Assembly: GCA_020746875.1 (NCBI GenBank)
Contig: JAGTJL010000020.1
Location: 496,001-560,000, forward strand
Reading direction: 5' to 3'
Length of the DNA: 64,000 nucleotides
DNA from: Rhexocercosporidium sp. MPI-PUGE-AT-0058
Lineage: Eukaryota > Ascomycota > Leotiomycetes > Helotiales
Shown: in pieces, positions 24,163 through 36,216 of the stretch
Numbering within the stretch: the stretch's first letter is position 1
Layout: every line of letters starts with the position of its first letter
Translations under genes and position numbers: made by a program
Notes under the pieces: generated by a model
Told to the model about the DNA's origin: nothing
The model's database searches: none
What the model saw: the letters and a program-made list of their open reading frames with translations, nothing else

Positions 24163-24817
24163 AGGTGTTGAGGAGAGTGAAAATACGTGGTTGCTGAGCA
24201 GCTGTGCAGGTTAGAAGAGGATGATTTGGGCATGGTTCTGTTTCGGAACTGAGGTCAGCATGAGATACCCATTCGCAATTTGAAGTTGAGTTACAAGTCT
24301 ACCGACTAGTTGGTACCAGGATGTCAATATTTTCTTCATATTGCAGTGTTCTTGACGGGGCCTTTCCAAGTGGTATCTTGGCTCTATGATCTGAGCTCTC
24401 TTTCTCTAGATACTCCGCGTTAATCTCTTCGTCAAAATGCTCTGGGAAACGAGACCGTCAAGCCAGGAAGACGAGCTTTCACTAACTTACTTTTATCCTC
24501 CAATGTGATGGAGAAGTCTTCTCTTTCGACCAAAGCACTAGGTCTCAATTTCGTATGATATTCGTCGCTCTTGCCCTGCTGGTTGCGTCGAAAGGTGTTT
24601 AGTCTCTAATGAACAAGATTTTTTCTATCTTTGATTCGTCCGAAGCCTGTTGACTTCCATCACTGAGTCCTAGTTCAGAACTTCAAGTCTCAATGAATCG
24701 TTCTTTCCTTCCAAACAGACAAGCCCTCTAACAAAGATTTCTCCCGCCATCAGTTCTTCCCCCCACACCATCGCATCACTCCATTCTACAGAATCCACAT
24801 TACTTCAAGTTTTGGCT
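24163..24817. other. Intergenic region
   Basis: 655 bp between two genes on the same strand; it holds the 3' end of the E2-like gene and the promoter of the next. No repeat or conserved site stands out. Confidence 0.5.
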
Positions 24818-27391
24818 ATGAATAGCAGTAACTCAGCAATCGGAGCACTCATCCTAGTTCCGATTGTAATAGCAGCATCCGCAGCATTTATCGCCATCCA
24901 AGCCAGCGAGTTCCTGAAGCGTGCTGGACGTAATATCAAGAACTTCTGGAACAACGGGTATCCCTGGTCCAGCACCAATCAATCCATCCGCAGACACAAA
25001 ATCAGAAGATCAAACCTCCGCAGTTCACAACTCTACGCCGACTCCTGGATCGACCTCGAGAGCATCGACTCGCGTCAAGGCTACAGCATATTCATCAACC
25101 AAGATCCTTACCGCCGCAGCAAATCCTTTAGCGAAGGTGACAAAGAGGAAGCCTTCGGAGATACTGCGAAGAGGATATGGCATCCCTCAAGATCGGCTCG
25201 ACTGGCGTGGAGCTTCGCGAATCCGAGATCGCCAAGCCACAACCTCTTCGAATCATCAAGCGTAGTCAGACCGTTGCCAACTGCTCGTCGCCCAGAGAGA
25301 TTGTCGGCGGAGGACGCGGCTCTTCTGGCGGGTCGTGCGAGAGTAAGGGGAGTCCACCGCAAGGAATCGACAGACCTTTGACTGTGAGGAAGAAGAGGCA
25401 GGGGAGGGGAAGTGTGATTGCGTTGAGCTTAGAGGACCCTGAAGTTGATCTTGGTTCTGGGAGCGCGCTTTCGGAAATCATTAGGCAACATTCGGGTAAG
25501 TTGACCAGAAGTCATGCTAGGTGTCAGTACTGAGGTGATTATAGATTTGAGTGAGATGGAAGATGATCCAGATCTTACGCCAAAGGCTCGACCAGCAGCA
25601 AGAACTGCTAGCGCTGGTGCTTTTCTCAAATCTGAGCTCTATCAGCGCAGTCTAGACATTAAAGCGACCAGATTCTCAGTCCGAGACAACCGGCATTCCA
25701 TGATTACACCTCAACCATCAGGTCGAAGACCCCCAAGTCCAACGAAAGCAAGCCCACCAAAGATTCCCGAGCGTCGTCCTTCGAAATCCAAGAACTTCTT
25801 CCTTCGAGCCATCGGTGGTCGATCCTCAGATGAGTCCAAAGCAATTCGGCGTAAATTTTCGGACACATCCAGAGACACACTGATTCGTCGTCTTTCACGA
25901 AGCAAGAACTCTAGCTCCGCTGAATCTTATACAGGCAGTATTACTTCTACAAACAGTGAACATTCCTTTGAACCCGGAAGTTTGGATATCACAGATGTGA
26001 GTTTTAACTCAAGGCTATCATCCTCTTGTGAAAGCGACCCACCCTCGTCGTCAATATCTCACATCCTCGCTCCGGACATTTTCGTTCTTTGTCCACAGAT
26101 CGTCATCACTCCTGAAATTTCCAGCGTCGATACTGGTTGTTGCTTTCTCTGGGTTGCTGTCGAAGTCACAGGTACTCTTCAGAGGGCAGATGGCTACGAG
26201 GCTCGGTATGATGGATCGATTACAGCGCATGTTCCAGGTAAGTTCCGAATTCATTGTTATCTCAGATACTAACATTAATCAGACCTCGAAGCGTATGGCC
26301 GCCTACATTCTATGCGTATCGACCTCCACCCAGGTCAAGGATGTATCGTTTCCGAAATTATTGGAGATCTTCACAAAAGCAAAATTGTCAGAGCTGGAGA
26401 AACACAACTTATTCTCGCCAAAGTGCGATTTAGCAAGTTCATTGCTTCAGCCAATTTGAGAGAGTCATCTTCGGATGGGTTGATTGCGCAGCTGGAAAAT
26501 GACCTTGGCGATACACTGACGCCTTATCTGACTGTTCGACTAACTTACAAGCATTCTGCGTTTCCCAACATCAAAAATCCTGCTCTCATCTCAGATGGAA
26601 TGAGTATGCACGTCACAAGATTGCAGACGGAAGCGACCGGAGTCATCAAACGGCATAACCCTCTTTCAGCTTGGTCACCTAGAACTTCTCAAACTATCCA
26701 TTCACCACTCGAGGTCAATCCTCTCTTCAACCTGGTGGAAACATATCTCCCTTTAGAGCATGCCAGGGAAGTTATCCGGAAGCTCGCAGGCGAGCGAGCC
26801 CCTATTCCGTTAGCGAAGAGGTTCGAAAATGGTTGTGGGTCAAGCGAGGAGACAGTGAAGCCGGTACCATCAAACCTTGCGGCCCGCATTGGTTCTGCAC
26901 TCTCATCTCCTCTGGTGCAGACGAAACCAGCCAGAGGTGTCATGTCACCTCCCCATAGAACTGGATCCCCGAGCCCTTTCGCTAGATTTGGTACCACAAA
27001 GCCCGTCCAAGTCGACGGCCTCGAAGAGATGGACCCAGCAAGGCGAATTTGGACAGAGATGCGACGTACTTCTCGCGGCGGCAATCGTCCTCGTCATCCG
27101 AGAGGTAGTATCAGTGCGGATCACTATTTCAACGTTGATGATGGTTCCAACCGCATTAGCTCCATCAATACCACAGTCTCCGCTTTTTCGGCGGGTAATT
27201 CTGGCAATCTTGCAGATATCAAAGAAGAAAGGGGCAGGATCCTGGACATGGCTCTGAAGAACAAGAGAAGTGTAGGCCAGGAAACGCTGAAAAGTATTGT
27301 GCCTAGTGTTGGAAGACAAAAGGGAGGCGCGCTCAGTTCTTTAGGTTTGGGCGTCGGTCGGACGTGGGGTTGGAATGGGAATTGGTGGTGA
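24818..27391 (+). CDS. Conserved filamentous-fungal hypothetical protein with N-terminal membrane segment
   Basis: Function unknown. Model: join(24818..25342, 25402..25495, 25545..26237, 26283..27391), 806 aa, introns 59, 49 and 45 nt; all phases agree. Residues 8-31 are a hydrophobic segment (ALILVPIVIAASAAFIAIQA) just before a basic stretch, suggesting a membrane anchor with a large cytosolic part. Residues 40-280 are basic and Ser-rich (RIWHPSRSARLAWSFANPRS; RRPPSPTKASPPKIPERRPS), probable phosphorylation and SH3-type regions. From about 400 a globular domain begins (TPEISSVDTG...LWVAVEVTGTLQRADGYEAR) and continues after intron 3 (DLEAYGRLHSMRIDLHPGQG). This last domain is the conserved core. 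The first intron explains what otherwise looks like a frameshift at 25.34 kb. Confidence 0.82.
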
Positions 27392-27477
27392 TAACACATG
27401 CTTTGAAGTCATATGATACTGTTATATTATTTCTGGGGAGGATTGGAGGTTTGGCTCTTTATTAGGTGTTCGTAGAG

Positions 27478-28338
27478 TTATGGTGTTGTTGAAGCTTTTA
27501 CCTGTGTTGAGGAAGGCAACATATCTTCCTCAGCTTTCTTCCTCAAATCGCAAAACGTGGTGGTGAAACCCAAGAAAAGTTGACTACAGTGGTCACCAAG
27601 CTCATACTCGTCTGTAAAACAATTTGGGCCTGCCTTTCCAAGCAACTCAAAATGAATTGTGGCTAAGATACTGCCTGACTGGGTTGTATGAATATGCTCC
27701 ATCCCTGCAACGTCTGAGGTCGGCGGGAACAATACTGGCTCCAACGCATGACTGCGCGTTTCCGACAAGAAGATGAACGTCTAAACATCGAGCTCTGCGC
27801 ATAAACTTAGGGAATCGGAGGTGTATGGGAGCTGACGTGCCTGGAAGCGTAGTCCGACGGCCAAATCCCTTAAATATGATTATCTCGCAGCCATTAAGAA
27901 ATCATTTGCTCATCGATGGGACCAACGGACTATCTATTGATTGCGAACAAAATTGCTGGGTATATGAACTGCCCCTCCAGCTCCTCTAGCCATGCCCACT
28001 GCAACAGCGTATCCCAACATGGCATCCTTTACATATTGGGAATCTCCAGTTAGTGTGGAAAAGACAGGGCTGGCGGCTGCGTTCAAGGAAAATGAACATT
28101 CGTCATTTGTGAGCGTAAAAGATATCATAACGCAGTCGTTCTCAAGTGGATCCAAATCTAGAACCTCCATCCCTCCCCATTCTGAAGCGCTACGAGCAAA
28201 GATATTGCCATTCTCAGGGAGAACACTTAGATGTGCTTGATGATTGGAAATGAACGCATATCCTAGATAATTCATGCTGGGGCTATCATAATCTTCGAAA
28301 TCGCGCGGCGAGTTCGTCGTCGACGTGCTGTATGTCAT
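27478..28338 (-). pseudogene. Uncertain reading frames downstream of the DUF6590 gene
   Basis: Two protein-like minus-strand frames, 28338 to 27934 (ATG; includes MEVLDLDPLENDCVMISFTL) and about 27780 to 27478 (includes GKAGPNCFTDEYELGDHCSQ). A possible intron lies between them, ending TTTAG before 27780, but I find no convincing donor. The first overlaps the last 53 nt of the DUF6590 gene in another frame. They may be a small gene, a gene relic, or chance. No domain is recognised. Confidence 0.25.
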
Positions 28339-30044
28339 CCTTGGTAGACTTGTATCTAGCTTGCGACACTGAAGGGTCGGCTGCAGCGTATAAGTATTCG
28401 TAAGGGTTTGCGCCGTGTGCTGGCTCCTGGAGCCAAGTGGCCATCTGATCCACGCGAGGGTTCGTCACGACCATTGACGTTGAGGGAGAGGGAGTGGGCG
28501 TGAGCGCGCCGAATTGGTGCAATGGAGGTGAGCTCAAGTCCATCATAGGTGCTATGTGGCTATTCGTGTAAAACCAGCTTGGATCATCGAGGACAGTGAC
28601 TGGAGGGTCGCCACTATGTTGCTGAAAGGGGACTGGTATCTGACTGCTTTGAAACGGTGGAATGATATCTGCGCTGGAGTGGGTAGTCGCCGCTGCAGCG
28701 GTACCAGGCGGAAATTGGACTTGATGGGAGTAACTTGTTAGACTCATACTCGAACTCGCTATGGTCGGCCCAGATATGATAGACTGCGGTGCATTCGGTA
28801 CCGTGGGCAAGGAGCCGAGTCCTCCGGACCACTGGGAAGCTACACTACCCGCAGACAACGCCGCCATTTGATGAGGCTTGTTTTTATGTAGCCTATCATG
28901 ATGGACGTGCTCAAATTCCTCCATCAGCCCGGACATAGATTTAGGGTCTACATATCCAATGGCCCGACAATCAACATTGTAATGGACAGTATATACCTTC
29001 GTATAGCTTATGCATGATCCTGCAGCATTTTGTAGGAACTCGGGGTCTCTGACATTGACATGAATGCCCCCATACGACACCAGGGATCGACCTAACCAAT
29101 TGCCAAAGAAAACGGGGCTGGCTTTCGCGAATGAGGCAATTGGACCCTTCTGGATCAGGATACATTTACAGTCGTTGCTATTTTGCTCCAGTACAACGAG
29201 AAGAAAGCGTACTGGCTTGATTTGGTTTTCTGTCCGGACAACCAGGAAAACCTTGCCTGGTTGGTAGAAATCGCGGTCGTGGACCGAGTGACCCTCCGTA
29301 CGCAGTTCAGCTCCATTAACGGAGTTGTCGCACCAATTGATGAATGCCGGCCAGCGATGCTCACGAGGGTATTTTGGTTCTGGTTCTGACTCTGGCTCTG
29401 ATTCGTCATATGCCACGGTTGGAATCAAGGCATCAATAAAGGCCTCTTCCAGAGCTGGCAATTGACCTGGCAGTATGCGACCTACGCGCAAGATCTTGAG
29501 ATTATGTTCTACTGTGTATATCTTGCCAAAATCGAGGCGCGACATGGGGGAAATCGTCTCCCCTGGTTCTTCCAATTTAACGGCAAAGCCTCGGATGGTG
29601 ATATACTCATCCGGGAGAGGTCGAGGCTCAGGATCCCCAAACGAATGCACTACCGCGTGGTCTTGTGAACGCACGTTCTGTTTCGCAGTCCCTTGTCCAC
29701 CATAGGAATGTATGGCTAGACACAGACAACTGTGACGCCTTTTTCGGATGACTACAAACATCCGTACTTTCGCATGGCTGAATTGCCCATAGCCAACCGT
29801 GTTGTAGGCAGGATGACTTGTATCCCTCGATGTAGTCCCGGCAGGCTCGACCCAGAGGGTCTTGAAGACGCGGCCGACATTGAAGAATCGAGAAGGTTTG
29901 TCAACCGCAGCGAAGCCTATTATTGTCAATAACTGGCCACTACACCGAGAAAGGGTACTCACGAGAATCAAAGCCATCCGCTGGTTGTTGTCTTTCGTGA
30001 ACAGCAGATGCAGAAGATGCGGGCTGTAAAGAGGGAGATATCAT
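28286..30044 (-). CDS. DUF6590 tandem-domain protein A
   Basis: Model: complement(28286..29916, 29963..30044), 570 aa minimum; the 46-nt intron (GTGAGT...AATAATAG) rejoins DGFDSRFAAVDKPSRFFNVG in phase. The first DUF6590 (PF20233-like) domain is canonical (GRVFKTLWVEPAG; KVRMFVVIRKRRHSCLCLAI; YGGQGTAKQNVRSQDHAVVH; KIYTVEHNLKILRVGRILPG). A second, more divergent copy follows (QPGKVFLVVRTENQIKPVRF ... KVYTVHYNVDCRAIGYVDPK). The last 180 residues are Ser/Pro/Gln-rich and disordered. The biochemical role of DUF6590 is not established; it is expanded in filamentous fungi. The true start is unclear: the frame is open further upstream (to about 30145) without an ATG, so another 5' exon is likely, perhaps from an ATG near 30250. 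It is divergent from the gene at 31250 and is the partner of protein B at 36.2 kb. Confidence 0.8.
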
Positions 30045-31249
30045 TCCCTTTGAGTTGGGTTGAGTCTGGCACACAGGCGATTGAGGCTCATGCCGCGAGT
30101 TGGAATGAGTTCGGGAGCCAAGGGCTGCTGCTTCAATGTCGACGGATCAAAACGAACTTAAAGTGATCAATGGATTCATCAACCACCCCGCTGCCAGAGG
30201 CTGATGAACAACGACGACGGAATAGTGCGTTGTTGTGAGGTTGGGACATATGCTTGGCTGAGATGATGGCGGTCTGGAATGGCAGAATTTCCGAACAGCA
30301 CATCTTCAGCCTCAGTTCTCTCATTGCAGGTTCTTGTTAAGCATTGTGAAGTTGCAGATTTCAAGACGCATTTAAACTCAATTTTTTTGATAGTACTCAT
30401 TCCTCGTTTAGTCCCTCGCAATTTTTGCACTTCTGTATTATCTCGTGATCTGTGATCCCGAGTCTGGAAGTCAGCAAGGCTGTATGTACCCCCTCATTTC
30501 TTGTCTGGATCACTCTGTGCAGCGAGAATGAGCGCCTAGGGAGGGAGGGGGATGAGCTTGGAGACTGTAAGATGCCTTGGTGTTTGCCTGAAGCTGACCA
30601 AGGGCAATCTCGAAAGGCAGAATTTCTGGGAGGCGTTTTTGATGCAAGCCTACCTGCATGATATGGTTGTTGATTGGTTAAGAGAAGTTGGAATGCCGTG
30701 TTGAGCTGTGGCCTTGTTCATGAGGCAAGTCACTTCTCGACATACATCTGAAATGCTTGCCCGCATTATTTGCTCGGAATGTAAACGTTCATCACAGTGT
30801 ACCAAGCCGCCACAAAGGACGGACATGTTGACTGCCATGTCGACACCTTCACGGAAACGACCACCAAAGAAGACATGTCTCACGTGTTTCCTCACGGACG
30901 CTGATGTATGTTGGCCCCCTTCCGTGTCCGTGAATGTCGATGGATCTAGACTGACACTATGCCGTCAGTCATGTAACTATGGAAGCATACCAGGCTGGTG
31001 TAGACAATGCCAGACTCCACACAGCTCTCGGCAAGGAATTTTCCGTAGCCTCTTTAGCCATGGTAGACAATTACCTATAACTCCTGTTGCTACAAGGCTG
31101 ATATGTAAATAGTCCCCCTCGCTTTTGCACTTCTCATCTTTCAGGCCCGAACAAGGTGTCCGCTTGGAATTAATGCTCAGGAACACAATATCCTCGAATT
31201 TCGAACCCCTTTTGTTGAAATTGGTACCGGAACTTGTACTCTGAACATC
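30045..31249. promoter_or_regulatory. Divergent promoter region of module 1
   Basis: 1.2 kb between the DUF6590 gene A (-) and the helical-domain gene (+). It must hold the missing 5' exon(s) of gene A and both promoters. No other gene is supported. Confidence 0.5.
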
Positions 31250-32563
31250 ATGGGCGATCTATCATCATCCGATCCATCGCATCGCGCCCAAATGGATCGG
31301 ATAGTTGGAGAAATATATTCTACGGCCATACTTTGCAAGAAGCCATCCGCCAAAGACTTGACGACCGCTTTGATGCTTCGAAGTTATCTCAGTGCTTTAT
31401 CCGGGTTCATCTTCATACCAAGGCCAATATATGACCTCGGAAACTACCACAATGTTGAGAATGGGTCTGAGATCGACCTATGCATCCAAGTCTTCTACTT
31501 CTTCCTTGGCCGCATAGATGACATCCTGTCAGAAATATTCGCTGCATGTTCAAAAGACGTGAAAACAGAGACCGAGGAATACTGGGGAAGTGTAACGGCA
31601 GCTGTTGCTATTGCCTACACTGGTATGGTCGACCTGCGGCAAGACTTAGGTCACAAGGATCTGAAAATGTTCTACGTGAGTCCTTCATGGTTCAATGCAC
31701 TGTTAAGCCTGTCTAACAAATTACAGGGAGTAGAACAAAGCCGTGAACTAGTTGCACATCTGCAGTACCAAATACAGACCAGCACGGAGCGTCTTCTACT
31801 TCTTCTGCGGGAGCAATGCCTTGGGTGTGACAGTCAGTGGCATGAATACTTGGAGGATGCCTCGCAACTGCGAGGTGCGTCTAATTCTCCAACAGTTACC
31901 ATGACACTGAAGAATAGATGGGTACCTGGGGATTACGCCGGGTCTGATTCAGGACTGAACAGCATCACCGTTGGTTGGGAGCCACAGGCTGGAGGCACCC
32001 TCCTCACTGATCTGGAAACAAATCCCGATGCGTCAATGAATACCCCGGGGTCATCTACCTTTTCGGAAGGTCATCAAGATGTAATCAACTGGCAATCGCC
32101 CTTCCCAACCTCCAGCATCCTAGATAGAAGCACACAGGGTCACAACTCTCCAGCCAAGCAGGACGACGGTTGCAATTCGTTCCCCGGTACATTTATTCGT
32201 AGTTACATGGGAATGCCCACGGAGCATCCACCTGGCACCCGGCCTCATCAGTCGTACGCCAACCAATATCTGTCGCCATACACCCATTCAGACGCATCCC
32301 CGAACACTCAATATCCTAATTCCATTAATTGGAACAATTCATCTCACCATCAGTCGATCAACATGGGCCAGCCTACTCCAGGTGACCTTTCCCTCGACCT
32401 TAACATCCCTCCTCCGCGGCCCGAAGAAGTGTCATCTGTCGTGGCTTCTTCAGCTGACACAATCTCCAACCCAGAATACGTTAATCAACAATCCTTGGGT
32501 ACCGTACCATATCTCTCGGGACGTCCCAATGATTCGCCCCCGCAATTTTCCTTCTTTTTTTGA
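31250..32563 (+). CDS. Helical-domain hypothetical protein, copy A
   Basis: Unrecognised protein. Model: join(31250..31675, 31727..32563), 420 aa. The intron is 51 nt, GTGAGT...GTCTAACAAATTACAG, a multiple of three, so retention would only insert 17 residues. The first 210 residues are predicted all-helical (LRSYLSALSGFIFIPRPIYD; YFFLGRIDDILSEIFAACSK; SVTAAVAIAYTGMVDLRQDL; LLLLLREQCLGC). The remainder is Ser/Pro/Asn/Gln-rich disordered sequence with no known motif. It is transcribed divergently from DUF6590 gene A and convergently with its apparent paralogue at 33.5-35.6 kb. The shared intron position after KDLKMFY (here) and GKLKLIC (there), both phase 0, supports common ancestry. Confidence 0.7.
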   Translation: MGDLSSSDPSHRAQMDRIVGEIYSTAILCKKPSAKDLTTALMLRSYLSALSGFIFIPRPIYDLGNYHNVENGSEIDLCIQVFYFFLGRIDDILSEIFAACSKDVKTETEEYWGSVTAAVAIAYTGMVDLRQDLGHKDLKMFYVSPSWFNALLSLSNKLQGVEQSRELVAHLQYQIQTSTERLLLLLREQCLGCDSQWHEYLEDASQLRGASNSPTVTMTLKNRWVPGDYAGSDSGLNSITVGWEPQAGGTLLTDLETNPDASMNTPGSSTFSEGHQDVINWQSPFPTSSILDRSTQGHNSPAKQDDGCNSFPGTFIRSYMGMPTEHPPGTRPHQSYANQYLSPYTHSDASPNTQYPNSINWNNSSHHQSINMGQPTPGDLSLDLNIPPPRPEEVSSVVASSADTISNPEYVNQQSLGTVPYLSGRPNDSPPQFSFFF

Positions 32564-33508
32564 TACGTGGCGTCTAACACAGACTCACCTTGTTTTTCGT
32601 TTTGCTTTTTGCTTTCGATTTCCTGTTTCATATGGTGGCCACTAAATTGCGAAAAAGGCTAAAGGAGGATTTTTCGAGGTACTTTGTTGACCTAGTTCTT
32701 TCCTATCATGCTTGGGGGACTTTCTGCTATTGATACTTGGCCTTTCCTTCTAGTTTTGAAGCTCAAGATGCATGTTTGAGAAGGTCTGTTGGGGCCATAC
32801 GGGACATGGCTGCTCTCCGACTTTCAGTCTTTGCTTGATTGAGTCGAGGCTTAAGTGTGCTCTCGATACTCGCAGGCCAGGCTCCTTAGCTAGGCTTCTC
32901 GTCGTAACGCAATTAACGAAATTATGATCTTTCGAGTATTTGTTTTCCCAGTTCTGTATGTGGCAGAGTCGTGAACTGTTCGTAATTATTACATTACCTG
33001 ACTTGTGTCCGAAGACTCAAGAACTTGCTGTTGAATGTTCACATGAAGGGTGCGCGATGGATGTATAACATAAGTCGAGTTACGTCCTGTGAGGTAAGCG
33101 TCGCCAAAGAAAAGAGGAGACAAGTGAGCTAGGTACGACGTACGATTTTGAGCCTGTGAGGTTAAAGTGATTTGGCAAGTATAGAGTAAAACATTTTTGC
33201 AAGCAAGTTAAATACTATCTGGACAACGAATGCTAACTATATAATCCATCAATAAAACTGAAGTAAAAGCAGTGGACAGAAACGAGGATGAGCCAAGTTG
33301 TGATAGAGAAATCTAAATCGGTTATAATCAGGGGATTCCGAAGAATCGTAACGTATATTTGGGGCCCCGGATGGGTAACCCGACTTCAAGTGCTCAAAAC
33401 GTATAATAAAGTTCCAGAAGGAGCTTTCCAGGATGAGGACGAGCAAATGAAGAATTCCTGCGAAACGATCGCGCCTCGCCCGAGGCGACAGCAGCATCAG
33501 CTGAGGTT
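32564..33508. other. Convergent intergenic centre of the mirrored module
   Basis: 945 bp between two convergent genes; expected to be 3' untranslated sequence. No terminal repeats or mobile-element features are seen at this symmetry point. Confidence 0.45.
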
Positions 33509-35573
33509 TCAACAGGGGAAGTGTCTGCAGTAAAGAGACGACGTATTTGGGATGGATTGCTCCTGAGGTAAGTCGTCATCAAACGCCACTGGCCCAGAGG
33601 GAACAGCTTTATATGAGGAGGCTGTGACTTGGAATGGCTGTTCGATGCTCGATTGGTAGTCGGAAGTTGACACGACTGGTGGCAGATCCGGTGAGGGTGG
33701 AGTTACTACGCAAGTTCAGGTGGTCAGAGTGAATCATTCAATAGATAGATGGATGGATGGATGGATGGATGGACGGGGGTGAGGGGGACACGAACCTAAA
33801 ATCTTTCTACCTAGGAGAGCTTCGTAGTTGGTACCATATTCAAGAATAGAGCTATCATACTGAAGGCTAGGTAGATGAAGGCCATCATGATCTTGATAGA
33901 AATTGGCAAAGGTCTGTGTGCCCGTGTAACTCAGCAAAGGTTCCATGACAACATTGCTGTGGGCAGTGTTCGAGTTACTGCCCGTGGGAATGTCCAAGTA
34001 GGGTGCGTACTGCTTCTGGAATGGGTCAAAGCTGGTAGCCCCAACCGTGGAGTATTGCACCCCTTTAGACGTGCCGTCTGCAGGGTATGCTTCCTCAAAG
34101 CCCTTGATAAGCTCAGTGAATGAACCATCAGGCTCGGATCGGTATTGCGAGTTGTTCTCTAGGGTTGGTCTTGGGGTGGCATATACTGAGGATCCAGTGC
34201 TGATAGAAGAGGACACACTCGAACGGGGAGTAGACGGGTAATTCGTCCATTGATCAGGGACTTGGAGGCTTTGTAAGGTCTGTATCTCTATGGACATATT
34301 CCGAATACCAAAGGTACGTTTGGCTCCTTTGATGGGTGGGACCAGATTTTCTGCCCAAACCGGGAACCTTCCACAAGTGGCACAGAGCCGTGGAAGAAGT
34401 TCCTGGGCTATTGTCTTGAGCCACGCTCTCACGGATTGCTCAAGGTCTTGGTCGGCCTAATCGTCATGGGCGTCAGCGTCGTACCACTAAGCGTTACAAC
34501 GCACACTTACGCAAATAAGCTTGAGCTTTCCTGATAGACAACCTTGGTAGGTATACTCTACTTCGCAATATAGAACACCTGCTGCAGCAACGATGTTCGC
34601 GCAGTCGTTGCTTTCCCAATTGTCGTCACCAAGCCGCCGTAACGGTCCGATCAAGTACTCTAGGAGAGCATCAAACCTCAGTAGACTGAACTTGACGATA
34701 TGTTTCGCAGCGTGGTCGTCAACATCTGAATATCTATCGTGATGGCCTGATAAACCAGTTGCTCCGACTTCCATCGCGGTGTACATCAGTGTTAAATATC
34801 CGCCGGCAAGTGATGCTAAATGGACAAGGTCCACATCGTTCGAGGGACCATCGGTGCTTCGCATCTGGAGACTTAGATGAGAGTGAACGAACTCGTCCAT
34901 TTTGTTGCGCAGAGATAGATACAAAGGATAGAAAGGTTGGTAGATGTCGATTGAAACATTCACTGGGCCTGACTTTTTGCCCTTGCCCTTCGCTTGGTTG
35001 TGTTCCATCTGAATTGCCAACATCAATCTGCATGGGATGATGTTGTCGTTCTTGGATGAGAAGGATTCGGAGCGCTCGACGAGATTATCTAGGTACTTCT
35101 GCACATCTTACTGACTTATGAGTAATTTTCTGAAGATAAGTTATCTTTGCGACTTACTGCTTTTGACTAAACACGGCGAGTTCGCTTCTCTCGTTCCGTC
35201 GTTGGACCGAAAGAGACAGTTGGAACAGAAACCTGTCTCGGGATCTCGACTACACTGATGCAAAGATTAGAAAGAGCAATGATATAGTTTGAAAAAGCCT
35301 AAACTTACTTCCTTGCTCTTCTGAAAGCAGCAGAAGCATGACGGCGCTGAGGAATCTGCCCTTCTCCGTCGTCTCGTTTTCCTGTCCGGATTGTTCATAC
35401 CGACGAGAAATGATCAATACTAGCTTGCCAACAAAGAATTCGGAGTCTTTAAAATGAAAAACCGGGAGAGATGGAACAATACATCCTTCTCGAGAGGAGG
35501 ATATGAAAGTTATAGCCTGAACATTTCGGAGTGCATCGTGCGGACGAACCTCACTCTTCGCTGGTACGGCCAC
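33509..35573 (-). CDS. Helical-domain hypothetical protein, copy B (frame clash near the 5' end)
   Basis: Model: complement(33509..33705, 33796..34456, 34511..35106, 35158..35254, 35309..<35573). The N-terminal exon (SEVRPHDALRNVQAI; DSEFFVGKLVLIISRRYEQS) is protein-like but lacks an ATG, so the start lies upstream. Exon 2 encodes a Cys-rich patch, CSRDPETGFCSNCLFRSNDG. Exons 3-4 carry the helical domain (FSLLRFDALLEYLIGPLRRL; NIVAAAGVLYCEVEYTYQGC) and a disordered C-terminus ending SSLYCRHFPC. The junction between exons 1 and 2 is out of phase: 35309 ends at phase 1 while the only acceptor (35255-35257) opens exon 2 at phase 0, so the spliced frame would hit TAG. All later junctions agree. 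The gene may be inactive, or exon 1 may belong to another isoform. It is divergent from DUF6590 gene B. Confidence 0.6.
33741..33773. repeat. GATA/GGAT tetranucleotide microsatellite inside an intron
   Basis: Tandem GATA then GGAT units lie within the last intron (33706-33795) of the gene at 33.5-35.6 kb, between its donor and branch region. Confidence 0.85.
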
Positions 35574-36216
35574 AAGTGCTCAAAGCCGCACTGCACTTAG
35601 AGAAGAAGAGCACAATAGCGACGAGAGTAGAAATAACATTGCCGTGTTGGCAAGGCATTCTTGGGGACTTGGTGCGGCCAAAAATTTGGCTGCGGACAAA
35701 ATATAAAGTAGAGTAGACCGGATTCGCGGGAGACGGCCTAGAGGAGAAATGCAATTGGGCGGTCATGCAGCAAGTTGGCCGCACAGTAATTGAGCACTTC
35801 TTCTGAGCCACTCGATTAAGCCACAGACATACAGTAGAATCCAGCTGAGACTCTCAAAGCGGAGAAATGATAAGAATTGCCGCGATTACTGGAAAATGAG
35901 GCGATAGTGAAACAGTTTGCCTCGATGGGGCGCATCAAAGGGCAAGACTTTCCTTATTTAATGTCCACAAAGCTCTGACAACCAAATTAAAGTAGATGGA
36001 ACCTCGCACATTGCTTAAATTGAAAAATTTCTTGGTTTTTGCGTATCGAGAACCATGCGGAAGTACAGAAATCTAGGAGGTCAAAAAGTAGAAGAATAAC
36101 CACGTGATGCCGTTTGCCTTTGCCCAAGTTCCCAACCATGTAGCCTCGCCTTTCGGACATACTCAACACTCCCTCGAAATCTTCCATCTACAACCCTCTG
36201 AAAGTTTGGGCTACGG
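35574..36216. promoter_or_regulatory. Divergent promoter region of module 2
   Basis: About 640 bp between helical gene B (-) and DUF6590 gene B (+). It mirrors the 1.2-kb divergent interval of module 1 and must also contain the missing start exon of helical gene B. Confidence 0.5.

Noticed and set aside
24921..25265. Alternative 114-codon plus-strand frame within the first exon
   Set aside because: It overlaps the frame that carries the membrane segment and the conserved RIWHPSRSARLAWSF block, and it cannot join the downstream exons.
25177..25540. Apparent frameshift in the conserved hypothetical gene at 24.8-27.4 kb
   Set aside because: A 59-nt intron at 25343-25401 (GTAAGG donor, TTTGACTG branch, GCAG acceptor) restores the frame, so no mutation is needed.
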